DNA of 64,000 nucleotides from Oreocharis arfaki (taxonomy: Eukaryota > Chordata > Aves > Passeriformes > Paramythiidae). Each line of letters begins with the position of its first letter. The first letter of the stretch is position 1. Shown piece after piece: positions 22,901 through 31,900 of the stretch. The position numbers were made by a program, and so were the translations under genes. The stretch lies in the NCBI GenBank assembly GCA_013398015.1, contig VZRR01006730.1:62139-126138 (forward strand), in the 5' to 3' direction. The notes beneath the pieces are model-generated. The model saw only the letters and a program-made list of their open reading frames with translations. It made no database searches and was not told the DNA's origin.

Positions 22901-25900
22901 ATTTGTACTGCCAGTTCTTGAAGGCCTCCAGTGGTGAGCAGTCCTCAGCCTCCTCAGGCAAACCATTCCAGTGCTATGTTATCTTTCCCAGATAAAGCTT
23001 TCTTGCTATCCCCTTTGAATCTTCCTTGCAACAGCTTAAGCCTATTAGAACTTCTTCTGCCCATTGTAAGCAAGATCTGTTTTTTCTCCCTTTGTGCAGC
23101 TGCATTTTACATGTTTGAGAACTCTTGTTTTCAAGCAACTCCCTGCAGTCTGCTCTGATAAATCACTGTAATTTCTTCAGTCTTCCCTCACAGGCTGAGT
23201 TACAGAATCACCGCTTGTTCCCAGAGCTCTCTACCAGACTTTCTCCAATGGCCCTGCATCTTGTTGGAAGTGCAGGGCCCAAAGCTGGGCATAGTGTTCC
23301 ACCTGAAGGCCAGTACAAATCCAGCCAGAAGGCCTGTCCATAATGCTTGGGCTGAGATTTGCCCTTTGCAAAGTGACACTGAACTGGACCCATCTTTTGC
23401 ATCAGTTTAACTCCCAGATCCTCTTTTGTAGAACAGCTGAAACACATAGCCTCATGTATTTCACCTGTTGATCACTCCTGCCACCTCAGACATCTCAGCA
23501 GGTCTCCACATTGGTCTGTATAGATCTTCCCACTGTTCTCTTGGACCACTTCTTCCCATGGTCGAGATCATTCTGAATTTGAATACTGACCAGTCTGCTT
23601 GTAGTCTATCCCATCTGCAGATTTGATACAGTCCATCATTTAAGTCAAGCTTAAAAATGCTGAATCTTGCCAGATCCATAACAGATCTCTCTGCTACTCC
23701 ATCTGCTACTTCCTCACAGTTTGACAGTGAACCAATTGATAAATACACTCTCAGTATGTCTTTTTTTTTATTAATTTTGCCTCCACCTTTCCAAATGGCT
23801 TTACAGTAGTTTTCTCTAGCTTGATTTCCCTCAATTTTAAGAGGTCAAATAATGAGATGGTCAAAAGCTGTGACTTGAATGTTACTCAGAATCAAGCCAA
23901 GAATTATTGTTATGAAGTGTTGTAGAGTGTGAACTGGAAGTGAATCAGAGCATTAGAGTTAACCTGAAACAAAACAGAGTAAAAACAGTGTTATTTTGCA
24001 AAGCCCCAGTTGAAAGTCATGTTAAAGCAAGATGTTAAGTATACTGCTCTTTCTCAGCCCAAAAAACCTGTTTTGTTTTAGAAGGAAAGAACAGACTTTA
24101 CAGGGCTGGCTCCCTTTTCTCCAAGTTGTGTGTTTGGCTAGGATAATTCCAAGCAACATCTATCCAGAATTTTTTTTTTCCTCTGTTTTTGTGGAATAAG
24201 GATTATAAATGCCTCATGTGCCTGATATGACATGCTCAGACAGCATCTCTGCTGTCTTCATTTAAAGTCCTTACTTTAAAACCAGCCATGAAGAGTCTGG
24301 ACAATTAAAGTCCCTCTTTGCATAACACAGTATCCCCATGTTATTATTTGTCCTTCCACATCTCCTTGAATCCACTGGTGGTCAAAATTACCTTGATGTA
24401 CCAGCTTCTGTGCATTACTTAGACACAGGTATTCCAAAATAGGTGACTTCTGAAAAGCAGTCAAGCAATTGCTGGTTGTCCCCACCACCCAGGTCAAATT
24501 TGCTAATTTATACATAGGCAGTAGAAAACACCAACAGACCCATTGCCTCTTTGGCTGCACAGTCTGAGCACTGAGCTGGCAGCAGGTAGTTCCAGACAGT
24601 GCATGGTGCATGAGTGTTCAATAATTTGGCTCTGTTCCATTTCCCATGTGTCCTTTCTTGCTCTGTACTGGCAGTTCCCTAAGGTCCTTAGAGTCCCTTG
24701 CGATCAGTGCTGGCATTTCACTGTGAAGCTTCACTGTTACGGCAGAACTTCCAGATAGGTCCAGGCCTACCTGAGAGGGATCTCAGGACAGATTTCATGT
24801 ACCTCTCTCCTGTTATCACTGCCTAGTAGCTCTGACTGGTCTGCGTGATAGCAGAAGGCACTGCCACATGGTCCTGCATATCTACACGTCAATGTAGAAA
24901 TTTAATCCTTTCCTAGAATTCTGCATCTTTACTATCAGGTATTAGGCAACTGCAGTTCTGCTGTCATTTCTGTCCTTGCATGCATAGTAGCTTCACTTTG
25001 CTATGTGTGTGGTACCTCACAGATTTCTCCCAGTGGGTTTGTTTTCTTTACAGCCCAAAACAGCTCCTTCTAAGCCAATGGTCGGGTTCCCTTTGGTCAA
25101 GACAGAGTTTGTCCCTTCTGTTGAGTCTCCCTTTTTTTCCAGCTTGTTTCTCAGCTATGCCTTCCACTATCTCTCCTCGATAGGATGGGCAAGTTCTCAC
25201 AATTGAACCGGAAATACTCCAAACAAAGCAACAAGAGGAAGTTTCTGACTTCCCTTCTTGAATGTGCAACAGAGATTAGCACAGCAAGCCCCTTCCCTCA
25301 CTGGGGGACCACAGGTACCCAGCTGTCAGCCTGACCAGATCTTCTTACACAGCCTCATGTTGGTGTGCTGTGAGGGGAGTGTTTCTTCATGGCTTGTGGC
25401 ACTGACTCTGTGCTGATCTCCTTTCTAGGTGCTGGCACTCTGCTTCGTTTTGATCCTGGGATCCCTGATGCCCTGTCTCCCTGAATTCTCTTCAGCATCA
25501 CAGACAGTGAAAGCAACACCAGCACCAGACATTTACACAACTAGTAAGAGTGAGTCTAACACAGTTCCTCCATTTCAACTTGTCAAACCATTTCCAGCTC
25601 TTCTCTCGACGCTCGCTGATCAGCCATGGCATCCTCGCCTCTGTGCCTACCCCATATGCTGGGACTGTGGCGAGGGAAGATTCCTAATCGGTTGGTGGTA
25701 CAAACTCTCATAACAGCTCCTTGTTGGGCCTGTTGTCATTCTGTGCTAGCCATTGTCCCAAAACATGACAAGTGTCAAAGGAAGGAACATGAGGGATTGA
25801 GATTGGTTGTCTTCTGGAGAAGCTGTGTGTCCAGGGGGGGCATTTGCTTCCTGAAGCTGGGGGGAGGGAAGGTATCCTGGACAAGGCTGGTGCTGAAACC

Positions 25901-26648
25901 ACCATCATGACCCACACCCATTGCAAGAGACCTTGTCCACATTTTTAACCAATGCTCTCCTTTTTTCCAGTTCAGTCACGGAGCCTCCTTTTCTATGATG
26001 AGGGTGCTGGCTCCTTAGAAGAGAGCTATAGCTCCTTCCTAACCATGGACCATCCTGAGGGGTGGGAGGCCAAAAAAAGGCAGTCTGAGGAGGGAAGGCC
26101 TCATCTTGCCAGGACCCATGAGACAACTAAATATCTGAGCAAAACCCAGGGGAGTCCTGACCAGAACCAAACTGACCCAACTCTCAGCCACCTCAAAGAG
26201 CAATTCCATGAGAGGTAAGCAGGTGGGGCCACCTTCTGAGCCCAAAACACAGCATGGTGTCTGGGGGTAAGCAGCAGGCATGTCCGTCCCCTCTGCTGCA
26301 GCTAAGGACAGCTGAGCTGCCCAGGACAGGCAGTCAGCTAAGAGCACTGGTTGGATGAGGCCAGTGCTGGCAGGGAGAATAAGAACAAGCTTATTTTCTA
26401 GAGCAAAAGTTTGTCCATAAAGCAGTGTCCCACTTGCATAAAGATGTGGAGGGCTGGATGACTCACGTGGTCCCAGGTTTGCATTCCATTTAGTTCCCTG
26501 GGGAAGGAGTTCATCCTGGTCAGAGCAAGCTAGCTGGGCACCCAGAGAGGTGAATTTGCATAGGAGGCTACAATGCACCTTGACTGATGCCTTGTCTTTT
26601 CTTTTCCTCAGGGAGACAAGCTCCAGTGAGACAACTGAATTCTTGTAG
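7680..26648 (+). CDS. CREB3L1: CREB3L1 (OASIS), ER-anchored bZIP transcription factor; exons 2-12, exon 1 missing
   Basis: Coding exons: 7680-7908, 12602-12762, 14326-14404, 15314-15474, 16117-16266, 17052-17110, 18961-19029, 21305-21404, 25429-25543, 25971-26214, 26612-26648. All junctions are GT-AG and phases agree throughout. The product is 467 residues, plus about 34 expected from exon 1; human has about 519. In order: an acidic activation region (FSNDLFSSFFDDPVL near residue 20), a VIKAEP motif, a Pro/Ser-rich stretch, the conserved region before the bZIP, the basic region (SAQESRRKKKEYVECLEKK), a zipper with heptad L-Y-L-L-L-L, one membrane helix (about residues 332-353), the S1P motif RSLL (378-381) and a luminal tail. 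In the known family, stress or secretory load sends the protein from ER to Golgi, where S1P and S2P release the N-terminal half to activate collagen and secretory genes. Identity is very secure. The start codon is outside the readable sequence. Confidence 0.97.
7909..12601 (+). other. CREB3L1 intron 2
   Basis: This 4.7 kb intron shows only short shadow frames on both strands and no recognisable repeat or second gene. It ends in gcatgtttcag. Confidence 0.85.
12602..12762 (+). CDS. CREB3L1: CREB3L1 exon 3: region with the LCSIMVKQEQ motif
   Basis: The two leading bases complete the split Glu codon from exon 2. The exon encodes ELENGVWSLG followed by LCSIMVKQEQ, a block conserved in CREB3L1, then a divergent Leu/Pro-rich stretch. 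It ends in phase 0 at GAG before GTGAGC. The bird version is shorter here than the human protein, which has an alanine/methionine-rich insert. Confidence 0.94.
12763..14325 (+). other. CREB3L1 intron 3
   Basis: This intron of about 1.6 kb is unique sequence without a recognised feature. It ends in a strong pyrimidine tract and CACAG. Confidence 0.85.
14326..14404 (+). CDS. CREB3L1: CREB3L1 exon 4: VIKAEP motif
   Basis: This 79-base exon encodes PVIKAEPKEVNQF, matching human VIKAEPLEVNQF. The lysine in an IKAE context fits a sumoylation-type consensus, which is an inference from the motif only. It ends in phase 1 before GTAAGA. Confidence 0.94.
14405..15313 (+). other. CREB3L1 intron 4, ends in a tandem acceptor
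   Basis: This 0.9 kb intron has no recognised feature apart from its 3' end, where CAGTAG (15311-15316) offers two in-frame acceptors three bases apart. Confidence 0.85.
15314..15474 (+). CDS. CREB3L1: CREB3L1 exon 5: Pro/Ser-rich linker; tandem acceptor
   Basis: The exon encodes DDLVQMPPTPPSSHGSDSDG and a Ser/Pro-rich run ending LLTAPH, almost identical to human. Two acceptors keep the frame: CAG gives start 15314 and an extra Val, while TAG gives start 15317. The second gives a residue count that lines up with human without a gap, so it may be the ancestral form. The exon ends in phase 0 before GTAAGG. Confidence 0.95.
15475..16116 (+). other. CREB3L1 intron 5
   Basis: This is a short intron of unique sequence. 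No feature was seen besides the splice sites. Confidence 0.85.
16117..16266 (+). CDS. CREB3L1: CREB3L1 exon 6: conserved pre-bZIP region and start of basic region
   Basis: Exactly 50 codons, [20 protein letters not shown] through the KALKRVRRKIKNK end, match human residue for residue over nearly the whole exon. This region next to the bZIP is a hallmark of the CREB3 subfamily and carries basic, nuclear-localisation-type residues. It ends in phase 0 before GTAACT. Confidence 0.97.
16267..17051 (+). other. CREB3L1 intron 6
   Basis: This is a 785-base intron. No repeat or extra exon was recognised. Confidence 0.85.
17052..17110 (+). CDS. CREB3L1: CREB3L1 exon 7: DNA-binding basic region
   Basis: The exon encodes ISAQESRRKKKEYVECLEK, the core basic region of the bZIP domain. 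Together with the Asn at the end of exon 6 it completes the N-x-x-S-A-x-x-S-R DNA-contact signature. It ends in phase 2 at GTAAGT. Confidence 0.97.
17111..18960 (+). other. CREB3L1 intron 7
   Basis: This intron of about 1.85 kb is unique sequence. Several open frames around 18,058-18,684 have no family resemblance and lie wholly inside the intron. Confidence 0.85.
18961..19029 (+). CDS. CREB3L1: CREB3L1 exon 8: middle of the leucine zipper
   Basis: The 69-base exon encodes VETYTTENNELWKKVETLEN plus ANR. It supplies the second to fourth heptads of the zipper, with Tyr where human has Phe. Both boundaries are phase 2, so the exon is a multiple of three and could in principle be skipped in frame. 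Confidence 0.96.
19030..21304 (+). other. CREB3L1 intron 8
   Basis: This 2.3 kb intron has no recognised gene or repeat. Confidence 0.85.
21305..21404 (+). CDS. CREB3L1: CREB3L1 exon 9: zipper end and start of membrane helix
   Basis: The exon encodes TLLQQLQKLQALVAGKVSRP, then YKMASTQTGTCLM. This is the last heptads, the short linker and the first residues of the transmembrane helix, matching human closely. The donor is ATG|GTATAA, weaker than its neighbours. Phase 0 end. Confidence 0.95.
21405..25428 (+). other. CREB3L1 intron 9 with AT-rich stretch and old LINE
   Basis: This 4 kb intron is clearly more AT-rich than its surroundings. About 21,590-22,100 is unique AT-rich sequence and about 22,880-23,930 is an old antisense CR1. 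It ends in a pyrimidine-rich acceptor at 25427-25428. Confidence 0.85.
22880..23930 (-). repeat. Ancient CR1-type LINE, antisense, within CREB3L1 intron 9
   Basis: Read on the + strand, the order follows the reverse complement of an old sauropsid CR1: the 'cctccagtggtgagcagtcc' segment, the 'aacttcttctgcccattgta' segment, the 'gggcccaaagctgggcatag' segment, 'tcgagatcattctgaatttg', 'gcagatttgatacagtccat', and 'cagtttgacagtgaaccaat'. Many substitutions and indels show great age, and no open reading frame survives. Similarity may continue weakly to about 24,900. Assignment is from remembered consensus, not a search. Confidence 0.75.
25429..25543 (+). CDS. CREB3L1: CREB3L1 exon 10: transmembrane helix
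   Basis: The exon encodes VLALCFVLILGSLMPCLPEF, the single membrane helix and its luminal Pro, followed by a Ser/Thr/Pro luminal stem. It is nearly identical to human in the helix and divergent after it. It ends in phase 1 at GTAAGA. Confidence 0.95.
25544..25970 (+). other. CREB3L1 intron 10
   Basis: This is a 427-base intron with a strong pyrimidine tract (ctccttttttccag). Nothing else was seen. Confidence 0.85.
25971..26214 (+). CDS. CREB3L1: CREB3L1 exon 11: S1P site and luminal domain
   Basis: The exon encodes IQSRSLLFYDEGAG. RSLL fits the RXXL site-1-protease signature and sits about 25 residues after the membrane helix, as in human. Later it has HETTKYLS, also conserved. One N-glycosylation sequon, NQT, is visible. 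The part between the motifs is divergent and has lost length. It ends in phase 2. Confidence 0.94.
26612..26648 (+). CDS. CREB3L1: CREB3L1 exon 12: C-terminal residues and stop
   Basis: The exon begins at 26612 after the ttttcctcag acceptor, completes Arg, and encodes ETSSSETTEFL then TAG (26646-26648). The tail is unlike human (which ends in TTIKLS), but length and phase agree and there is no competing acceptor. Confidence 0.88.
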
Positions 26649-28955
26649 CAGCTGCTGGACCTCAAGGCCTCATCTGTCTGATTGCAGGATTCCCTCCTCA
26701 CCAAGCAACTGAGGGGACTTGGCAGGAGAGGACACTGCATTTAGACACTCCTAAACTGGCCTTGGGTTCAGCTCCTCCCCTTCCCCATCGTCCCCATTAG
26801 TGCTGATCTCTCTGAGGGGAGTCACAGGACTGCCAGAACCAGCAATAAGTGTCTGGAGAAGCCCTGAGAATCCCTCTTCTCCTGGCCTTACCTCCTGCTT
26901 AAATGAGCACTACCCTATGGATGTGGGCTCACCTTGAAGTGGAGGGAGATCAGGGGAAACCCACAAACTATTCAGCTCACTCCCCAAAGCCTCCAGACCA
27001 AGGGGGCTGTCCCCACATGTGTACCCCTTGGCTACATCAGATGCACCTGAAGGAAAGAGAAAGTGCTGGATTTATTGTCCTGCCTGAGGGTTTTAGGAAT
27101 GGGTGATGCTGGTGCTGGAGAGATGGCTCTGGAGAGTTTGAGCTCATTCCTTGCCCTCCATATGTTAGTATATTTCTGCTTCCATTGAGAGAAAACCTAG
27201 TTCTTCCTTGTTCTAGTTTTCTCTTGATGGATATGCCTACGTAACTTCAACACCAACTATCTGCAAAGATCTGCACACAAACGGAGTGGGGGAGAGAGAT
27301 CCCAGACAGAAAAATCACCATAAAAATTAGCCAGCAGCTTCTGGGTGACCAGAGCTCTGAAAGAGAGAAAAACTTTCCCTCACAATCCACTTTTCCCCAC
27401 CCTCAGCACCCCAGTTTTGGGAGGGGTGGTATTTTTCTTTCTGTTCCCAGCTTGGGCCCTACAGTGCAGTGCTAACCAGGTCAGCGGCCTCCTCACTTTC
27501 CATTCTGCAGGCCTTCCCCTTTGAGAGTGAGTGAGAGAAACACATTCCCATAACCCAACCCCCATCCCAGCTCTCCATCCCTGATTCTGCTTCATGCCAA
27601 ATGGGGTTTTCCTAGGAGCCACCAGGGAGAGCTCTGCAACCCACTGGAGGGCTGTCAGATTAGCCATCATTCTCCTCACATGCTCTGTGTGCACAATAGT
27701 GTTGTGAAAGCCACTGAGGACGTACTGGCATTTCTGGAGACAGGTACATCTGTCAGGAAAGAGGTGGCATGTTGGAATTGGCCAGGGCCACCAAAGACAG
27801 TTTTGGACCTCTTCTGTTGACACCTCAAATGTTGACACCAAAGGTTAGCAAACTCTTGCTATACCACCTCTCAGGCCAGACTTGCCAAGTTCGGTGTTGA
27901 AGTGACCTCATCTCAAGCCTATGCCATCCTCTTTAGCACCCAGACACCCATTTCTGACCCTTCTTCCTCTCCAGCAAAAGCCCTCCAAAAAGGCTGAAGC
28001 ATCTCCTCACTCCATTCCCTCAGCTGCCATTTGATGGAAGGACAATGTGGGACACGAGTGTCAGAGATCTGGGATGTGGCAGGTTGCCCCATGTGTAACA
28101 CGGGAGTCCCTGTGCACTCTGCCAGGTCTCACGGCAGGCTCCTCTCCTGCTTGTTTCTCATCAAGCACCCTGGACTCACTCTGCACTGCCCCAGCCTCTC
28201 CTCCTCCCCCAGGCTGGGAGTGGAGAAGGCTCCCTGTAGAGGAAGGATGGGATGGCTCTTGCCCAAGGACAGAGAGAAGTGAGGGAAGGGCCCTCACATC
28301 CTTCTGTTCTCCCTTTTGAAAACTGGTTTTGCCCCTCATTTAGGAAAATTTGGACACAGCTAGCTGCAACCGTGCATGCGTGGCCAGTGGGGTGATGAAG
28401 AGCAAGGCTTTCAGCACAGCTCTGCTCTCCCCGCAGGACCCGCTGGTCAGCAGATACCACTGCACTCCCCATCCTCCACCTCCCCCCCAGCACAAAGAAC
28501 CACTGCCGGGTCCAAGCACCGCCCTCCTCCACCCCAACACTTCACTGAGCATGTCCCCATGCCTCCCACTCCCACCGTTGTACAGAGATCAAGAGCAGAA
28601 CTCGTTTGTACATAATGAAACTTATTTTGTATTATTGCCGATCCCTTAAGATATTGTATTTTGGAGACTCTCAGATCCTATTTTCAGTATTGTATTTTAT
28701 TAAGAGTTAGTGCGGGCTTGGCATCTATGAACTTCTTTCTTGTAGCAGCTCACTTTCCACTTATACTCCAGCAGCTGCTTCTTCCCTCTTAGTTTTTGGG
28801 GGGGTTTTTTTGTTTTTGGTTTTGGTTTTTTTTTTGTGGTTTTTGTTTTGTTTTGTTTTATTTTCAAGCCACCCTTTTTCCTCCTATCAATTGCTCTGCA
28901 TTTGCTTTATGAAGCAAAATAAAAATAAAATAAAAAGATGCAGCATCAGCCCTGG
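26649..28955 (+). other. CREB3L1: CREB3L1 3' UTR
   Basis: This is sequence from the stop codon to just past the polyadenylation signals. The last 400 bases are AT-rich and look more constrained than the GC-richer middle. They contain a TGTACATA Pumilio-type motif (28607-28614) and a long T/G-rich tract (28797-28862). No earlier AATAAA is evident, so a 2.3 kb UTR is inferred. The exact cleavage site was not determined. Confidence 0.7.
28918..28934 (+). terminator. Three overlapping AATAAA polyadenylation signals, CREB3L1
   Basis: AATAAA occurs at 28918, 28924 and 28929. T-rich and GT-rich sequence follows at about 28963-28990 (tgcttttattgaggcatggttg), which is a plausible downstream element. 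This is the likely transcript end for CREB3L1. Confidence 0.75.
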
Positions 28956-31900
28956 GTTGACAGGTGCTTTTATTGAGGCATGGTTGTCATGCCAGCCCAC
29001 ATGCACAGCTCCCCACCTCCTGCTCTCCGTCCCGTTCCCCGGCCACACGTGAAACCGGTTCAGTACTGGGACCTCACACTCCATGTCAGGGGCTAGAAAC
29101 AAACTTGTGTTTTATTTCCAGCAGCACTGTCATTGTCATTTCTACTGCAGTTCTGAACAAGTCAGGAAAGTCAGGACTGTTCTGCCTCAGTTCCTTCTCC
29201 CCCTTTAAAACACCACTATCATCCTCTTAGAAGAAGGAAGATCATGGAAGAAAGTATATGAGGTGCAATGAGCTACTCTGACGAAGAGGCTGTGCAGGGG
29301 TCTGTACGACAAAGACATAGCTCATAGAACCATGGGCCTATCCTGTCTGAAAAAATACTTAAATCTTTTCATTAACTGTAAAAGCAGAGCAGCTGCCCTC
29401 AGACTGGCAGTGCCCTGGGTCCTGGCTGTCTGTCAGCCTGTACCTCTGACAGTCCATTTATATCTGCGAAAACGGATAGGTTTTGTCCTGATTTTGTGTG
29501 AAACACAAAACAACCGGGGGTCTAGAAAACAAATTTTCATTTTCTAGAAAGATCCAAATGGGTTCATTAGAATTTGACCATTGAAACAACTCCTTGCAGT
29601 CAGCCCTCCATGTCTGGAAGGCAGGAGCTCCTTTCAGAGATGCTGTAAGGTGTCTCTATCTCCCATCTCTGGCTGGGCTGGTGCAGCAGTACTCTGTCTT
29701 TGCCACAGCAGGATGTGAGGCTCGGGGCTTGCAAAGGTCTCTTTCTGAGGATTATAATTTCTTTGTGGAGAGGAGTAAAGCTGTTGCCTCGCTGTTTTGA
29801 CTCAGCTGGCAATTGAACAGTGTCTGGGAGAGACAGAAACACTCTTTTCTGAGCTGGGTCTGTACTGCCAAGAGGGAGTTTGATGTGGGATCCATGGCAG
29901 ATTAGTCTGACATGGGTTTTGCAGACTCTTGCAGAGCTCCCTTCCCCTGCCTACCCACCAACACAGGCAAATGCCTAACCTTGCCCTGCAGTTTCTTCCT
30001 GGGCCAGAACTAGTTGTGAGTCGAGAATCTGATGTTTTCCCTGCAGCACCTTGTCCAAAAGCAGCCTCCTAACCCTGCGTCATTGTGATGCACCTTCCCC
30101 CACTATGGGGTGGGGTGCTCCCTGCACTCACCAGATTCCATCCAAAGAAAGGGCTCCTGCTTTGCTCAGCCCTGTGAGACTTCACACAGCTCTTTGGGAA
30201 TTGCCTTCTCGGGAGATTTTGGTCGTCACCCTTCATGCACACTCCAAAACAGGTGCAAGAGGGAAGCTCTTAAAAGGATGAGTTCTCAGGCTTTGGCTCC
30301 TTTAACACTGATGCAGCCAGAGCAATCAGAACCCCTTCCATCAGGAGAAAATTCCCCTTCATCTTGACAAATCCTCCTAATTCTGCAGCCTACCAGATAA
30401 CTCTGAGCTGCTCAAAGCAGGCACATTAGGATCTTTTGATCCCCGCTATGCCTCCCAAAATGCACCAGCCAATCATACCTACCAATTTGGCTACAGCAAC
30501 TAATTAGAGCAGATTGAGAGAATTAGCAAAGCAAGAGTCACCTTCTTTACAAGTCACCTTCAGCCTCACTCAGTCATGCTTGGTCTGCTCCAAGTGCCCC
30601 AGCTGAGCTCTGCCACAACAAGCTGGGCTTCTGCCCATTCAGGGTCACGTTTTTCAGAAGCCTCTGCACTGTCAATTCAAACAAGCCCTGAACAGAAAAA
30701 ATGCTAACAGAACATGGACGTTGTTTTTCAGAGACAAATTTTTCCTGATTGTTCTGTTAACAGGCAAATTTAAAAAAAAAAGAGAAAAGAAAATAATTGG
30801 GTTTTGTGGCTTGCCTCTGCCAAGCAGGTCGCTGGCAGTGTGTGGCAGCAGCCTGGTGGGTATGCTTTGTTTGTTACAGAAGGAAAAGTCCTGTTAGGGC
30901 TCTCAGGAGAGTATCCCTGCTCTCCATGCCTGGCCTGGTCCCTCTTGCTGTTCCTCCTGGGGAGTGTGCTAGCAGTTCTCTCACACATCCATCATGGGAT
31001 AAACAGGCTTTGGTCCTGCTACCTGGCAAGAATCCTGGGCTTTAGGACACCGTCTGGGGAAAATGAGGCAGTTGCACCCCCTCACACCCCCCAGGTGCTG
31101 GGGGCTTGTTAACAGCGATGGCACCTGGATGGTAACTGACCTGGCCTGCCTCAACAAATCTGTGTTGATTTTCTACTCTGGTGGCTGAAATGGGGCTTAG
31201 AGGTGAGCAGGGTGGAGGTTCTTCTTGTGCCCAGGGAAGGAGACTGTACCTTCACAGAGCTTTACTCACTAGAAATGCTGCTTCCTAGAAAGCTCATGTC
31301 CTGCCTATACCTGCAAGAACAAGGATGGGGTCTGCATGGTAAATACCAATATGCCTTTGCACTGTCCCACATGCCCACACAGAAGGGCACAGGGCAAGTA
31401 CCCAGGGCACAGGAGATGCACACTCCTGCGTGTCCCCCGGGTAAGCAGGTAAGCGCCAAGTAAGCAGGTGACCTGGCTCAGCTGAAGGGTGCCAGGAGGA
31501 CAGGACTGACCCAATCCTACTGTCCAGCCCCATCATCCTCAGGCTGCTCTTCCCAAGTCCTCAGGGAGCTCCAAGTGAAGGGTGACCCCATTCATGACAG
31601 AAACACAAAATATCCAGCAGAGAGGTGGGTGGAGAGAGATGCAGAAGCCTGTGCAACCCATTACATCCCTCCATGCAGGCATATCCTGTGATGTCTCATC
31701 TTCTCCAGACACACAAAAGCTGGCCTGCCCTGCCTGTGTGACAGCTATACAATCTGGGAGGCAGACAGAAAGGTAGAAATCCTCTGCTGGCAGCTGCTCC
31801 CCACAGAGAGGGTTTCTGTAGAGCAGGATTAGGCCCCTTTGGAAGGCAGGAAGCACCCAGTGTCCAGCCCTTTACTCTGACCTGACCAAAGGTGCTGTTA

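Noticed and set aside
26039..26740. 233-codon - strand frame over CREB3L1 exons 11-12
   Set aside because: It is antisense to certain coding sequence, with no promoter or family evidence.
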